NCBI GenBank assembly: GCA_027924585.1
Contig: BSBM01000865.1
Span: 1,798,001 to 1,862,000, forward strand
DNA from: Larix kaempferi
Taxonomy: Eukaryota; Streptophyta; Pinopsida; Pinales; Pinaceae
Direction: 5' to 3'
Length of the DNA stretch: 64,000 nt
In this document: positions 11,740 through 23,100 of the stretch, in pieces
How the letters are laid out: each line of letters starts with the position of its first letter
How positions within the stretch are numbered: position 1 is the stretch's first letter
The notes under the pieces: generated by a model
What the model was told of the DNA's origin: nothing
Databases searched by the model: none
Seen by the model: only the letters and a program-made list of their open reading frames with translations
Position numbers and translations under genes: made by a program

Positions 11740-13572
11740 TTTCATGTCCCAAATTTGGCATTGGATCACAATGGCCTAATCACATTGGCCATATTCATTA
11801 GAGTTGTCAAATTGATGCTAAAGGTCAAATAATTGCCAAGGAGGGAAATTACTAGTTTCCTAGGTTTGGGGTGGAAGCTTTGGGATTGTGAATAATGGGG
11901 ATAATAAATGATGTTGGAACATTAGGAAGGCATAAATATTTAATAAAGGATATAAATAAATATATACAAGTGAAAATCAAAGTGGCATTTGATCATGAAG
12001 ACACATGGAGGAAGTGGGACCCACACAAGCTAGAATGTATGTGCCACATGGCATCCTCTTCTTGTAATTTCGAATATATGGGAAGCCTAATGTTCTTGGG
12101 ATGAGTTATAGGGTCAATAATACTTGTCATGAGTCAATGAGGTCGAAATATAGAGGAAGAGTAACTCCCATGGAAGAGGAAGAGGCAATTTGGAGCTAGT
12201 GAGACACTTGGGCTAGATTCCCTAGCTCTATAACAACAATGATGAAGATGATATGACACCTATGACACCAATCAGACCTAAAGGATGAAATATGACATAT
12301 ATGAAATTTCAAGGATAAAAATAGACTCCAAGAGGGCGCTCAAGGGTGTTAGGAAATCTAAGATGCTTCCACATGTGATTTGGTGGAAGTGGGAGACTAG
12401 GAATTGTTGTACAAGTGGCGTTCTTTGGAATCTCTTCCCAACTTGAGTTGGCATGAGTATTTTGGAAGGAATTAGACCCATGGAGGACATTAGAAGTTTA
12501 TAAATGTCAATAACAAAGAACGAAACCATATTTTGATGATTTGAGAAAAATTGCATTTGTGAAGAGAGAGCTAGTGGATGACTAGTTTCTTACCTTAGCC
12601 AATTTCGAGCGTGAAAGATTCCCATCCAAGTTTGTGTTTGGAGAGGCCACTCAGGTATTTCATAGAGATTTAATGGAGTTTTATTTGTAGGTATCAGCTA
12701 CGGGGAAGCTCATGGTTTTGTTTAGTGCAGCACCATCTCTCAACCATTTCTAGTTTTGAAGGCATATTCATGCTCCTTGAGGGAGGGCATTTTTGGTGAG
12801 ATCTTGTGCTTCTTGGGAGAGATTATATTGATGTATCTATGATTTTAATAGAATTATATACTCTTTTCTTCACATTCATAAAGTATCAGGTCTAAATACC
12901 ATGTGGTTGTATGTAAAAATGAAGATTAATGAGCAAACAATGTCCATTTCCCCACTACATTGATGTATGCCATTATAATGATGATAATTTCGAATAAATG
13001 AATGTTTATATGATATATTTGTGATTAATGGAATACCATTGATGTGTATTACAAGTTTCATATTCAGTACTTGATCATTTGAATCCATTATACTCAGTTT
13101 ATTTGCATTTGAAGAAGATTTGGTGTCATTTCCCCAAGGTTCGAATTAGTGGTTTTTTTTTGTTGTTTGGGAGAGGGTTGGAACATACCTTATAACTAAT
13201 GAATGATGCATTTGGTAACTTAATAAAATTCTTGAAACATACCCTACCTCTTTTCAGAAATTCAAGTGGGTTTGGAGGCATTTGGAAAGCTATTTTCAGT
13301 ACTTACCCCAGGGGGATTTGAACCCCAAATTACTAGTAAAATTGCATACTTGAACCAAAATATTAAGAGAGTTTGTAGAGGTATTTTGGTAGCCATATAT
13401 CATCCCTGAACATCATATTTAAGTCCTAATATCAGTAATACACCTTTCCTAAATATTTGGGACCATTTGGACCAAAATTGGGACCTAGGCATCAAAACTA
13501 GTCAAAGGTCAAAATTGGGAAAAAAGTGGAAAATTGGGCATTTTCTTAAAATTTTGAAAAAGGGACATTACA
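11740..13572 (+). repeat. LTR2 of the tandem array
   Basis: This copy lies between two interiors and so serves as 3' LTR of the first unit and 5' LTR of the second. It starts TTTCATGTCCC (the G of the terminal TG is T) directly after the purine tract and ends ACATTACA before the second primer site. Length is 1833 bp. It matches LTR3 more closely than LTR1. Confidence 0.85.
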
Positions 13573-13574
13573 AG

Positions 13575-13589
13575 TGGTATGAGAGCATG
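13575..13589 (+). other. Primer binding site, second interior
   Basis: TGGTATGAGAGCATG starts two bases after LTR2. It differs from the plant initiator-tRNA-Met primer site consensus by one base, which supports calling the flanking repeats LTRs. Confidence 0.7.
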
Positions 13590-13830
13590 ATATTGACACC
13601 TGATGTGGTCTGATATTTATGATGACAAAAATTTAGGGACCAATCTTATACATTGGAATCAGAAGTAATATTGTTGAAGAGGAGGAACTAGGAAAAAAAA
13701 GTGCATTTTGAGAAAACTATGACTAGGGATAAAAAAGGAACCTTAGAGGAGAATGAGGAGTTTATAAAATTACTGAAACCTGAAACCATCCTTTGAATAC
13801 AAGTGGAGGCAACTAATACAAGGGTTCGAA

Positions 13831-14625
13831 TTGTTGGTTAGTCAACTTGAAAGCAACTTGGAAAAAAGAATGAGCAATGGTTTTGTTTTCAAGGAAAAGA
13901 AGGAAATGGATGAAATAATTGCCAAGGAGGAACCTCATGTAATGGTGGAACATGAGGTACATGTTGATATGCAAGTGCTTGAAGATGCTACACTCAAACA
14001 AGAAGAAGAACAAGCACTTGTCTTTGTTCAAATGTATCATGCGTTGCCTCATGGGAACAGCTGCAACGCCTTGGAGGAGGCACATGATCTCACAATAGTT
14101 GGACCAGCCAATTATGGAGAAGATGAATTAAATATTTTGATGGGTAAGAGTTGTAAAGATTTAAATTTGGTTCATAATTCCTCACCCCATACTTCTTTTT
14201 CAGCCACACCAATTGGGGATGACAATTGGGTGAAAGGTTTTTTTCTAATGGTGCCACATGAGGGGTATGAAACTCCTACCTCTCCTTTTGATGATGACAT
14301 GAATAGAGAACCTCATTATTTACATTTCCATAAGCATATTTTTTTACCTTATGATGATACATATCTTCCTGGATGCACTTATGATGTTCACTTGAGTCAC
14401 TTGAAGACTCATGATTTTCCTTGCTCCTTGCTTAGTTCAATTGATGTTGGAGGAACTTCATTCACTTCTTGGATGAAAGAATACATGGTTAAATATTTTG
14501 ATGCATATCACATCCTTTTGGAGCAGCATGATAGGACATGGGATCCTCACCTATGTCATTGGAGTAGATTTGATTGGTTACTTGATGCTTGTATGCACTT
14601 GGAAAATGGTGGTCTACTTGCTTGA
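13831..14625 (+). CDS. 264-codon ORF of unknown function in the second interior
   Basis: The frame is open from 13831 to the stop at 14623-14625. The ATG used in copy 1 is ATA here, so the first ATG in frame is at 13870 (MSNGFVFKEKKEMDE). The first 65 residues are charged and probably helical. A middle part contains acidic segments, and the end is rich in His, Trp and Asp, with WDPHLCHWSRFDWLLDACMH as its most distinctive block. No zinc knuckle, protease or polymerase motif is visible. It is the only protein the element could encode, and the same protein can be followed through the broken copy, so it was once coding. A role in packaging is a guess from its position only. Confidence 0.5.
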   Translation: MLVSQLESNLEKRMSNGFVFKEKKEMDEIIAKEEPHVMVEHEVHVDMQVLEDATLKQEEEQALVFVQMYHALPHGNSCNALEEAHDLTIVGPANYGEDELNILMGKSCKDLNLVHNSSPHTSFSATPIGDDNWVKGFFLMVPHEGYETPTSPFDDDMNREPHYLHFHKHIFLPYDDTYLPGCTYDVHLSHLKTHDFPCSLLSSIDVGGTSFTSWMKEYMVKYFDAYHILLEQHDRTWDPHLCHWSRFDWLLDACMHLENGGLLA

Positions 14626-15081
14626 ACGTATAAGCACTTTCATTATTCTTTGATGAAGCATATTCTTGATGTTCATTTTCATTATGTTGTTATGTACTTT
14701 GATGATATATATTTTGTATTCATGATGTTTGGAAGAATGCATACAAGAAAATGGGATCCGGGAACTATGAATTGGAGAGCACTTCTAATTGTTGGAGTGT
14801 AATACAAGCAATGGGACCCTGGGATAATTCTTAGTCTCATTGGTTTCAATTTTTTGGGGAAAAACGAAGAATGGGAGATGGATTTCCCACTTAATAAAGT
14901 GATTTTTATTAGAGTAGTGCAACAGCAAGCATGGCGGTTCCTCTCTAAAATATTCATGGAAACTCAAAGACTCAAGGTTGGGCAATTCAATGGCAACTTC
15001 AAAGAATTATACAGAAAGCAAGTTCTTCAACACCCATGTTTGAAATTGCTTGAGGACAAGAAATATTGGGAAGGGAGGAAT

Positions 15082-16913
15082 TTTCATGTCCCAAATTTGG
15101 CATTGGGTCACAATGGCCTAATCACATTGGCCATATTCATTAGAGTTGTCAAATTGATGCTAAAGGTCAAATAATTGCCAAGGAGGGAAATTACTAGTTT
15201 CCTAGGTTTGGGGTGGAAGCTTTGGGATTGTGAATAATGGGGATAATAAATGATGTTGGAACATTAGGAAGGAATAAATATTTAATAAAGGATATAAATA
15301 AATATATACAAGTGAAAATCAAAGTGGCATTTGATCATGAAGACACATGGAGGAAGTGGGACCCACACAAGCTAGAATGTATGTGCCACATGGCATCCTC
15401 TTCCTGCAATTTCGAATCTATGGGAAGCCTAATGTTCTTGGGATGAGTTATAAGGTCAATAATACTTGTCATGAGTCAATGAGGTCGAGATATAGAGGAA
15501 GAGTAACTCCCATGGAAGAGGAAGGGGCAATTTGGAGCTAGTGAGACACTTGGGCTAGATTCCCTAGCTCTATGACAACAATGATGAAAATGCTATGACA
15601 CCTATGACACCAATCAGACCTAAAGGCTGAAATATGACATATATGAAATGTTAGGGATAAAAATAGACTCCAAGAGGGTGCTCAAGGGTGTTAGGGCAGC
15701 TAAGATGCTTCCACATGTGATTTGGTGGAAGTGGGAGACTAGGAATTGTTGTACAAGTGGCGTTCTTTGGAATCTCTTCCCAACTTGAGATGGCATGAGT
15801 ATATTGGAAGGAATTAGACCCATGGAGGAAATTAGAAGTTTATAAATGTCAATAACAAAGAATGAAACCATATTTTGATGATTTGAGAAAAATTGCATTT
15901 GTAAAGAGAGAGCTAGTGGATGACTAGTTTCTTGCCTTAGCCAATTTCTAGGGTGAAATATTCCCATCCAAGTTTGTGTTTGGAGAGGCCACTCAGGTAT
16001 TTGATGGAGATTTAATGGATTTTTATTTGTAGTTATCATCTATAGGGAAGCTCATGGTTTTTTTTAGTGCAGCACCATCTCTCAACCATTTCTAGTTTTG
16101 AAGGCATATTCATACTCCTTGAGGGAGGGCGTTTTTGGTGAGATCTTGTGCTTCTTGGGAGAGCTTATATTGATGTATTTATGATTTTAATAGAATTATA
16201 TACTCTTTTATTCACCTTCAGAAAGTGTCAGGTCGAAATACCATGTGGTTGTATGTAAAAATGAAGATTAATGAGCAAACAATGTCCATTTCCCCACTAC
16301 ATTGATGTATGCCATTATAATGATGATGATTTAGAATAAAGGAAATTTTATATGATATATTTGTGATGAATGGACTTCCATTTATGTGTATTACAAGTTT
16401 CATATTCAGTGCTTGAGCATTTGAGGCCATTATACTCAGTTTATTTGCATTTGAAGAAGATTTGGTGCCATTTCCCCAAGGGTCGAATTAGTGGTTTTTG
16501 TTGTTGTTTGGGAGAGGGTTGGAACAGACCTTATAACTAATGAATGATGAATTTGGGACCTTAATAAAATCCCTGAAACATACCCTACCTCTATTCAGGA
16601 ATTCGAGTGGTTTTGGAGTCATTTGGGAAGTTATTTTCAGTACTTACCCCAGGGGGATTTGAACCCCAAATTACTAGTAAAATTGCATACTTGAACCGGA
16701 ATCTTAAGAGAGTTTGAAGAGGTATTTTGGTGGATATATATCATCCATGAACATCGTATTTAAGTCCTAATATCAGTAATACACCTTTCCTGAAGATTTG
16801 GGACCATTTGGACCAAAATTGGGACCTAGGCATCAAAACTAGTCAAAGGTCAAAATTGGGGAAAAAGTGGAAAATTGGGCATTTTCTTAAAATTTTGAAA
16901 AAGGGACATTACA
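15082..16913 (+). repeat. LTR3 of the tandem array
   Basis: This is the right-hand terminal LTR, preceded by the tract GGGAAGGGAGG and ending GGGACATTACA at 16913. The target duplication TTATC follows at 16914-16918, and then Tat-1 gag resumes. At first sight the copy looks truncated, but its end coincides with the ends of LTR1 and LTR2, so it is complete (1832 bp). Confidence 0.85.
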
Positions 16914-16918
16914 TTATC

Positions 16919-18267
16919 CTCATCCCAAAAAATTTTGTCTCTATCCAAGTGAGGGAAGTGATGTGTGTAATTTGCATGCACAACACATAAAGAACATGGT
17001 TGATTGGTCTGAAGTTGCAAGGTATTTCCTTGCATGGGTGGTTTATTGGGGTTTTGAGGTGTAGGATTAACTTTGTTATTGTTAAGGGGTTGTGGAAGTT
17101 GTCCATGCCCATCTTGACATGGATTGCTTCCTCAGTTCCTCCCTCAACGATGCTTACCCTTCCCTTGTTGGCTATTAGGGGTGGGTTGAGCGGGCAGGTT
17201 CTGTTGCACATAAACTTTCCCTTACGGAGAAACTGGAATAGGGGAAGGAGCTGGCATAGATGATGCTGCAAGTCGGATAGGGTAAGGATAGTAAACAATA
17301 GGTGAATGAGGGGTTGTATATCCTTGTGGGGTACCTCCACATCTAGATCCAGAATAGGAAGTTCCATAACTGTGTGGGGTAGGAGGCACATAAGAAGGTG
17401 TTGCTCCAGACTAGGATGAGGGACGGGATATATAAGGTCCATAACCCTGTGTAGGAAATGAACCTATCGAAGGTTGTGCAACGATAAGGGAATTGCAGTA
17501 TGTGAGGTTGGTCACCATAGAGGTGAAGGGACCATACAACCTAGGTTGTGATGTGGCAGTGTCAATAACACCATCAACGACATGAGATTCCCCCAAGGCA
17601 TATTTCTAGCAGGATTTTCCATGGGGAGCATCATAAAATAATGGTGGAGAGGTGTCCAGGCTATGCATATATCAAGTCAAACTATTGGGCCTTGAGGATC
17701 GCTTCTTCCTCATATTACGGGCACTCAAACGCTATGTCCTTAGGGATGGGAGGGAGTAGGGAATTGAGGAACTAATCTAAGAATATCCGATTGTTGAGCT
17801 TACACAAGATTCGACGTCGATGCCACTCATGGATGTGGTCTGTGATGTTGGTAGTGATATTTTGGAGGCAAGATAGGAGGATCTCAACTCCTTCGTCATA
17901 TTGGATGGGTAACTGAAAGAACTACAGGAAAGTGGAAGCTAAGGACAAAAATTTGGAGTGTGCCTCGTGAAGTAGTTCAATGTATCACTTGGCTTCGACA
18001 TGGGTAAGGGTGTTCTGAAACAATCGCAATCTAATGAAATCATCCACTATACTATTAGACGAACACCATAAGTGGAAGTACGTGATATAGTTATCAGGGT
18101 ATTCCCCATCCTTCCCTTTGAACTTAGGGATGTCTTAAGGGAGTTTGGTAGGCATTGGGGGCCATGTAGGATCATGCTTGATAGGATTGTTGGTCATTCT
18201 AGACAAATATGGGATGTTTAGACTGACCATAAATGACAGGCTAGCAGTAGGAGATGAAATGGTAGGT
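16919..18267 (-). pseudogene. Tat-1 gag, C-terminal and middle part
   Basis: The minus strand aligns throughout with the Tat-2 gag at 39360-40690. The decayed zinc knuckle (CSLCVVHANYTHHFPHL, with the His and the last Cys lost) lies at about 16960-17010. A Pro/Gly/Tyr-rich segment follows near 17060-17600. The gag core, recognisable by the DNA match to 40380-40690 of Tat-2, is at about 17780-18150. Frames are broken many times. Gag would form the particle and bind RNA; this copy is dead. The adjoining gag start lies beyond the inserted Ty3 element, at 22682-23100. Confidence 0.65.
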
Positions 18268-18272
18268 CCAAC

Positions 18273-18706
18273 TGTGAAGAACCTGCAATAATTAATTAAT
18301 GCAAATACACGAGAGATAAGAAATAATAGAACTTAGAATCACTTTTATATTGATCACGGGCCACTTCGAGGGGGCAACCTCCTTTGATCAAGCTCAATAC
18401 AATTAACTTCACGGTTCCTTCATAGGCCTCAACACACACTTATATACTAAGTCTAGGCGCCAATACCATGGGTCAATACTATGTGTCAATACAAACCATG
18501 GGCTAAGTCTAGGCACCAATACTATGATTCAAAACCATGGGACATATAATACTATGGGACGACTTACAAAGCATATGCATCCAATACTATGGGTCAATAC
18601 TATGGGCTAATATAAACTATGGATCAACAAATACTACGGGACGACTTACAAAGCATATGCGTCCAACAACAATATACTAACAAAGTAAAGACATGGGTTC
18701 CTAACA
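18273..18706 (-). repeat. 3' LTR of the Ty3 derivative
   Basis: The LTR has TG...CA ends on the plus strand and is 434 bp long, against 378 bp for its partner at 22299-22676. The difference comes from a run of short internal repeats built on CAATACTATGGG and its variants (about 18470-18640), some of which are missing from the other copy. Confidence 0.85.
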
Positions 18707-18722
18707 TCCCCTCTCCCTTAGA
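18707..18722 (-). other. Polypurine tract of the Ty3 derivative
   Basis: On the minus strand the sequence TCTAAGGGAGAGGGGA directly abuts the 3' LTR. It follows the motif GAGGACAAAGC that often precedes the purine tract in Ty3/gypsy elements. Confidence 0.75.
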
Positions 18723-18768
18723 AAAAGCTTTGTCCTCAAAGCTTTAGATGTGGAAATTGATGCAGAAT

Positions 18769-21258
18769 CTAAAGGAGTAGGTCCCCTATAGCATCTAGGG
18801 GTTGCATTCCCAGCCACTGGCGCCTTTGGAGTTTCAGGGAGGATTGCATGGAAGGTTGTAGACGAAGAAGAACCATATCAGCAATGTGAAAAGTGCGCTC
18901 AGAATGGTGCTGATCGGCTTGTTGTTTCAGTCGAATTCTTGCCATGTGAAAATTGTCCTGCAAAATGAGAAGAAGCTGATCACGATTTCGAAGAATTGAG
19001 TCAATTGCCTAAACTGGGGAGCTGCTGAAGGTGTATGGAAGAAGAACTAGTGGTGCCTATCTAGAGACTGCTTCATATGGTGTCCTTTGAGATGTGGTAC
19101 TATACCACTGGAGCGCTTCTAGGAAATCCATAGAAATAGTTGTCCAAATCTGTGGAGGGACGGGTAAGGGTTCAAGCAGTCCCGAAAGGAGGGTCGTTTC
19201 ACCCTTGTTGACCTGGAAAGTATCATAGTCAACCACCATCCGTTGAATTGTCCTTTTCAGTCCCTGCCAAAAGAAGTTACATTGTTCCTGGTCATACGTT
19301 TTGAGGAACCCAGAGTGCCCTATTGATGAAGAAGCATGGAGTTCATAGAAGAGATAGCCCCATTGAATAGATTGAAACCAATTTTGAACAAGCAGAGAAA
19401 TAGATGTAAGAGAGACTGGGTCATCAAATGTGCGAGGAGGAGCATCTTCCACCATATTGTCCTTACCCTTCTGGTAAGTGGTCGCATAGTCATAACCCAT
19501 GAGTTGGATAACCCATTTTAGGTGTGTTGGGGAGGAGACTCGTTGTTCTAGGAAAGTTTCCAGACTCTGGAGATCAGTCTTGATGCAGAAATAATTCCCC
19601 AATAGGGATGGCTTCCACTTCTGGACTGTATGCAAAATAGTCATCATTTCCTGCTGAGAGGTAGATGTGGCTAAATTCTTACCAGAAAGGTCTCTTGAAG
19701 GCAACAAACTCATTGGTTCAGCAAAGACACCTGCATATCTATCCAAGGAAGTAGTGGAGACTGTTGATGGGTGCATCTGAATGGAATGGAGTTGAGCGAT
19801 GACACCATGTGAATTCTTCTTAAGTATTTTTTCCAGGCGATGTGAACTGATGATGCAAAGAGACCCTGGTTGTAAGCCCATAAATTTGTGTTGTGCCCCA
19901 TTGACTGAAAACTGCATCCAAAGTTCAGCAAAATCCCATAAGATGGGGCCAAGTGTGCGTAACCATTGAACGCCCAAAACCACATCACATCTGCCTAAGG
20001 ACAAGGCAAACATGTGAGAGCACAGGTTATAATCTTCCATAGAGATACGCACATTGTAACACTTCCCCTTGCAAGGTAAGGTTCCCCCATTGGCAACCAT
20101 GACTTCAAAGTTGGAGAAAGGATGGACAAAACAATTAGCCTGTTTGGAAATCCGAGGATCAATGAAGTTATGAGTGCTACCAGAATCAATGAATATGGTA
20201 AGAGGGAGCTTCTTGAAGTATCCCCTGACTCGCATTGTTTGTGGGGTGGTGACGTTGGTTACAGCATGGAGAGAGATCTCGGGTGGGTCGTCCTGAGATG
20301 AGGTGTCAACAGGCGGGTGTTGAATGTCGACCTGATCATCTACTATATCTGGAGCTTCTTCATCAAGTTTTGAGGTAGGCGGAGAATCCACATCCAAGAG
20401 ATAGATATTTTGTTGAACACATCTATGTCCTCAAGTGAAGGTCTCATCACAATTATAACAAAGCCCTTTTTCTCGGCGTGCCTACATCTCTGTTTCAGAC
20501 AATTGCTTGATAGGAGTTGGTTGAGGAGCAGGTGTGATGGGAGGTCGTTGGGAACCCATATTTTTGAAGGGAACAAAGGTGGGGTTGGAGCGTTGTTGAG
20601 CTGCGATCTTGTCCTCAGCCAGCTTAGCCAACCCTAGGACTTCCATCATTGTGTTGGGACAAAACATTTTGACCTCTGAGCGAATTTCATCCTTGAGACC
20701 ACTGATAAAACAACTCCTATAGAATTCATCGGACAATCCTTCTGTGTGATTGGCTAGTTTCTCAAATTCCGTCTGATACTCTCTCACTATGCCTGTTTGG
20801 TGAATTTTAGTGAGTGCTCCTGTGAAGTCGTCAAAAGAACTAGGACCAAATCGTGACAAAAGGAGTTGGCAAAAATTTGTCCAGTTTGGCTCGAGATGAG
20901 CTTGGAAGTACCAATGGTACCATTGAAGGGCTTCCTATTCCAAATGAAAGGATGCAAGTGGAACTTTCTAAACATCAAAAGTATTATGCAGACTGAAATA
21001 TTGTTCTGCTTGGTATATCCATCCAGTCGGATGAGTACCATTGAAGCGAGGAAAATCAAGCTTCGGCCCACGAAAATTGTTGGAAGAAGAGAACCCTGTG
21101 GCTGCAAAAGATTCTGGTTGTCGGGTATTGTTCATGGTTGAATGCTGAAGATGGAGCTTGAGAAATTTTTCATCCAGATCTTGGAGTTTGTTTTGGATGG
21201 CTGCAAGTGCATCCTCCATGGTTTTTGCTCCTGCGCGGGTGACAACCATAGCCAGGAG
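18769..21258 (-). pseudogene. gag-protease-RNase H-integrase fusion frame, RT and integrase core deleted
   Basis: One frame runs from gag (MVVTRAGAKTMED at about 21258) to the integrase tail (18769) with no frameshift. Gag shows the block PRFNGTHPTGWIYQAEQYF near 21000-21050. A zinc knuckle CYNC...GHRC lies at about 20420-20460 and the protease active site IDSGSTHNFID at about 20160-20190. The protein then passes directly to RNase H sequence (KTDLQSLETFLEQR, about 19540-19580), then the integrase zinc-binding segment (GHSGFLKTY...), then jumps to the integrase C-terminus (MARIRLKQQADQHHSER, about 18890-18950). Six stops interrupt it: 20968-20970, 20935-20937, 20482-20484, 20431-20433, 19057-19059 and 19009-19011. 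Each can be read as a C-to-T change of Gln, Arg or Trp codons. Both deletions kept the frame. Confidence 0.8.
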
Positions 21259-22282
21259 TTTTTTTTTATTTTTATTTTTTTGGTTGACTGGGTAGGAAAA
21301 CAAAAACAGAAACTGCTTCAGTAAAGGAAAATCTCGACTTGGAAAAAAATCTAAAGGGTAATTGGGGTTTGACGAGGTTTTGGACACTGTCGAATAGACA
21401 GGGAAGCAAAAATGAGGATTTCAGAAGCGGGGTGAAAGAATGGGAAAATTTGGCAGAGGGAGACAAAGAAGCAGAATTGAGAGAGGAACTCTGTGGTAAA
21501 ATTTGAAGGTGATTGGGTGAAATCTGAGGAAGTTATGGCAAACCCTAAAAATAAACAAATGTGGGATTTCGGCTTTGGGAAGGGGAATTGGGGATAGGGT
21601 CCTCAGGAATGAAATATGCAAAATGGGATGACAGGGGTTCCCCAAAAATTTCAAGGGAAACAGAGTGAAAACAAGGGAGATATGGAGAAAAAACTGAATT
21701 TTTTTTTTTTTTTTATCAGGCTGGAGTGGCTATAGCTCGGAAGGGATCTGGAACAGATAAATCTGCAATGGCGCAAAAGGGTTCGAAAACGGTTGCATCT
21801 GAAATGGCGACTGGATCTGGAACGACTTTCAGAATAGATCTGAAACGGCTGGATCTAGAGCGGAAGTGATCGGCAACAGTTCAGCTGAAAATAGATATGG
21901 ACCCCAGGTATGTGTGGCTTCCTATCGGTTCAGGGGATTCACTCGGCCACCAATGATGTCTGACGGATTGCGTATTGGGGCAGTACCCCTCACTCCACGG
22001 CTCAGGTAAAACTGATAACCGCTTTCCCACAAACAACGGCTCTTGGTTTACCTCACGGGTGGGAACTAGTCAATCAGGTAGGGGTCGTTGCCCTTTTCGC
22101 TGGCAGGTCCTCTCAATGGGCCAGCTACTTTGGGGTTCCTATGGTACTCCTCACAATGAGTTTGAGGGATTATGCCCAAGTACTTCCAATAGTTAAGCGG
22201 ATAGGGATTATTCCCAAATCCGAAGCTGTAACAGATGCGAAAAAAAAAATTGGCAGAAATTCCACCCAACGAGCCCAAGAAA
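21259..22282 (-). other. 5' leader of the Ty3 derivative
   Basis: This is non-coding sequence between the primer site and gag. It holds a T-run (minus-strand A-run) at about 21700-21714 and a segment rich in GGATCTGGAA-like repeats at 21720-21880. I see no gene. Confidence 0.6.
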
Positions 22283-22296
22283 GTGCTCTGATACCA
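22283..22296 (-). other. Primer binding site of the Ty3 derivative
   Basis: The minus strand reads TGGTATCAGAGCAC, the standard plant initiator-tRNA-Met site, two bases inside the 5' LTR. Confidence 0.9.
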
Positions 22297-22298
22297 GA

Positions 22299-22676
22299 TG
22301 TGAAAAACCTGCAATAATTAATTAATGCAAATACACGAGATATCATAAATAATAGAACTTAGAATCACTTTTATATTGATCATGGGCCACTTCGAGGGGG
22401 CAACCTCCTTTGAGCAAGCTCAATACAATTAACTTCACGGTGCCTTCATAGGCCTCAACACACACTTATATACTAAGTCTTGGCTCCAGAACTATGAGTC
22501 AAAACCATGGGACATATAATACTATGGGACGACTTACAAAGCATATGCGTCCAATACTATGGGTCAATACTATGGGCTAATATAAACTATGGATCAACAA
22601 ATACTACGGGACGACTTACAAAGCATATGCGTCCAACAACAATATACTAACAAAGTAAAGACATGGGTTCCTAACA
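22299..22676 (-). repeat. 5' LTR of the Ty3 derivative
   Basis: This 378-bp LTR is nearly identical to 18273-18706 apart from the missing internal repeats. It ends CTAACA and is followed by the target duplication CCAAC. Confidence 0.85.
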
Positions 22677-22681
22677 CCAAC

Positions 22682-23100
22682 AGGTGTGTTGGCCATAGAG
22701 GCAATTGTGGGTCCTCCTCCACTAGGTGGTAGAGTGATGATAGGACCAATGACGGTGGTCGTCATGGCGAGGACCGTAGAACCACTAACAAGGTATTTGG
22801 TGTGACTATGATAGAGGGTCCACTACCCCCGGGAATATATCTAGTGAATGTATGGACTGTGGTCGTGGGGGTGGTCCCGCTATAATTTGGCATAGATCCA
22901 GTAACCATGTGAGTTATAGTGGTGGAAGTAGGTCTAATGCTACCAGGAATAGTGGTTCCCATGGGACCAACAACTGGAGTGGCGTTTGTAGTGATTATAG
23001 GGCCACTGCTATTCCCACCACCAACGATCCCTCCAAAAAATGGGTTAGGAATCGTGCCATCCATAGGGCTATGTGTAGGTGAATGTGTGGGTGAGTCATA
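22682..23100 (-). pseudogene. Tat-1 gag, N-terminal part
   Basis: The minus strand encodes a Gly/Thr/Pro-rich stretch (22762-23064, residues beginning MDGTIPNPFFGGIVGG). It aligns with MDGMKSNPFFVGTIGG in Tat-2 gag at about 41160-41190. It continues into the 16919-18267 segment once the Ty3 insertion is removed. This low-complexity N-terminal gag region has decayed and no longer joins a usable frame. Confidence 0.6.

Larger units (their letters stand above)
8381..16913 (+). mobile_element. Three-LTR tandem array of a non-autonomous LTR retrotransposon
   Basis: Three copies of a 1.83-kb LTR alternate with two copies of a 1.51-1.52-kb interior: LTR1 8381-10216, interior 10217-11739, LTR2 11740-13572, interior 13573-15081, LTR3 15082-16913. 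The whole is flanked by one target duplication, TTATC, at 8376-8380 and 16914-16918, inside Tat-1 gag. Each interior begins with a primer site close to TGGTATCAGAGC and ends with GAGGACAAG followed by the purine tract GGGAAGGGAGG. No protease, reverse transcriptase or integrase is encoded, so it must have moved with help from another element. Such arrays are normally explained by unequal recombination between LTRs. Confidence 0.85.
18273..22676 (-). mobile_element. Ty3/gypsy internal-deletion derivative inserted in Tat-1 gag
   Basis: The LTRs are at 18273-18706 (3') and 22299-22676 (5') and the target duplication CCAAC is at 18268-18272 and 22677-22681. Initiator-tRNA-Met primer site and purine tract are present in the expected places for a minus-strand element. 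The interior encodes gag, protease, the C-terminal part of RNase H, the start of integrase and the end of integrase in a single reading frame. Reverse transcriptase and the integrase catalytic core are deleted. The order protease-RNase H-integrase places it in Ty3/gypsy; a chromovirus-like origin is suggested by the gag and knuckle type. Confidence 0.85.

Noticed and set aside
16905-16913. Truncation of the third array unit by the neighbouring gag sequence
   Set aside because: The LTR end and the TTATC duplication at 16914-16918 show that the copy is complete.
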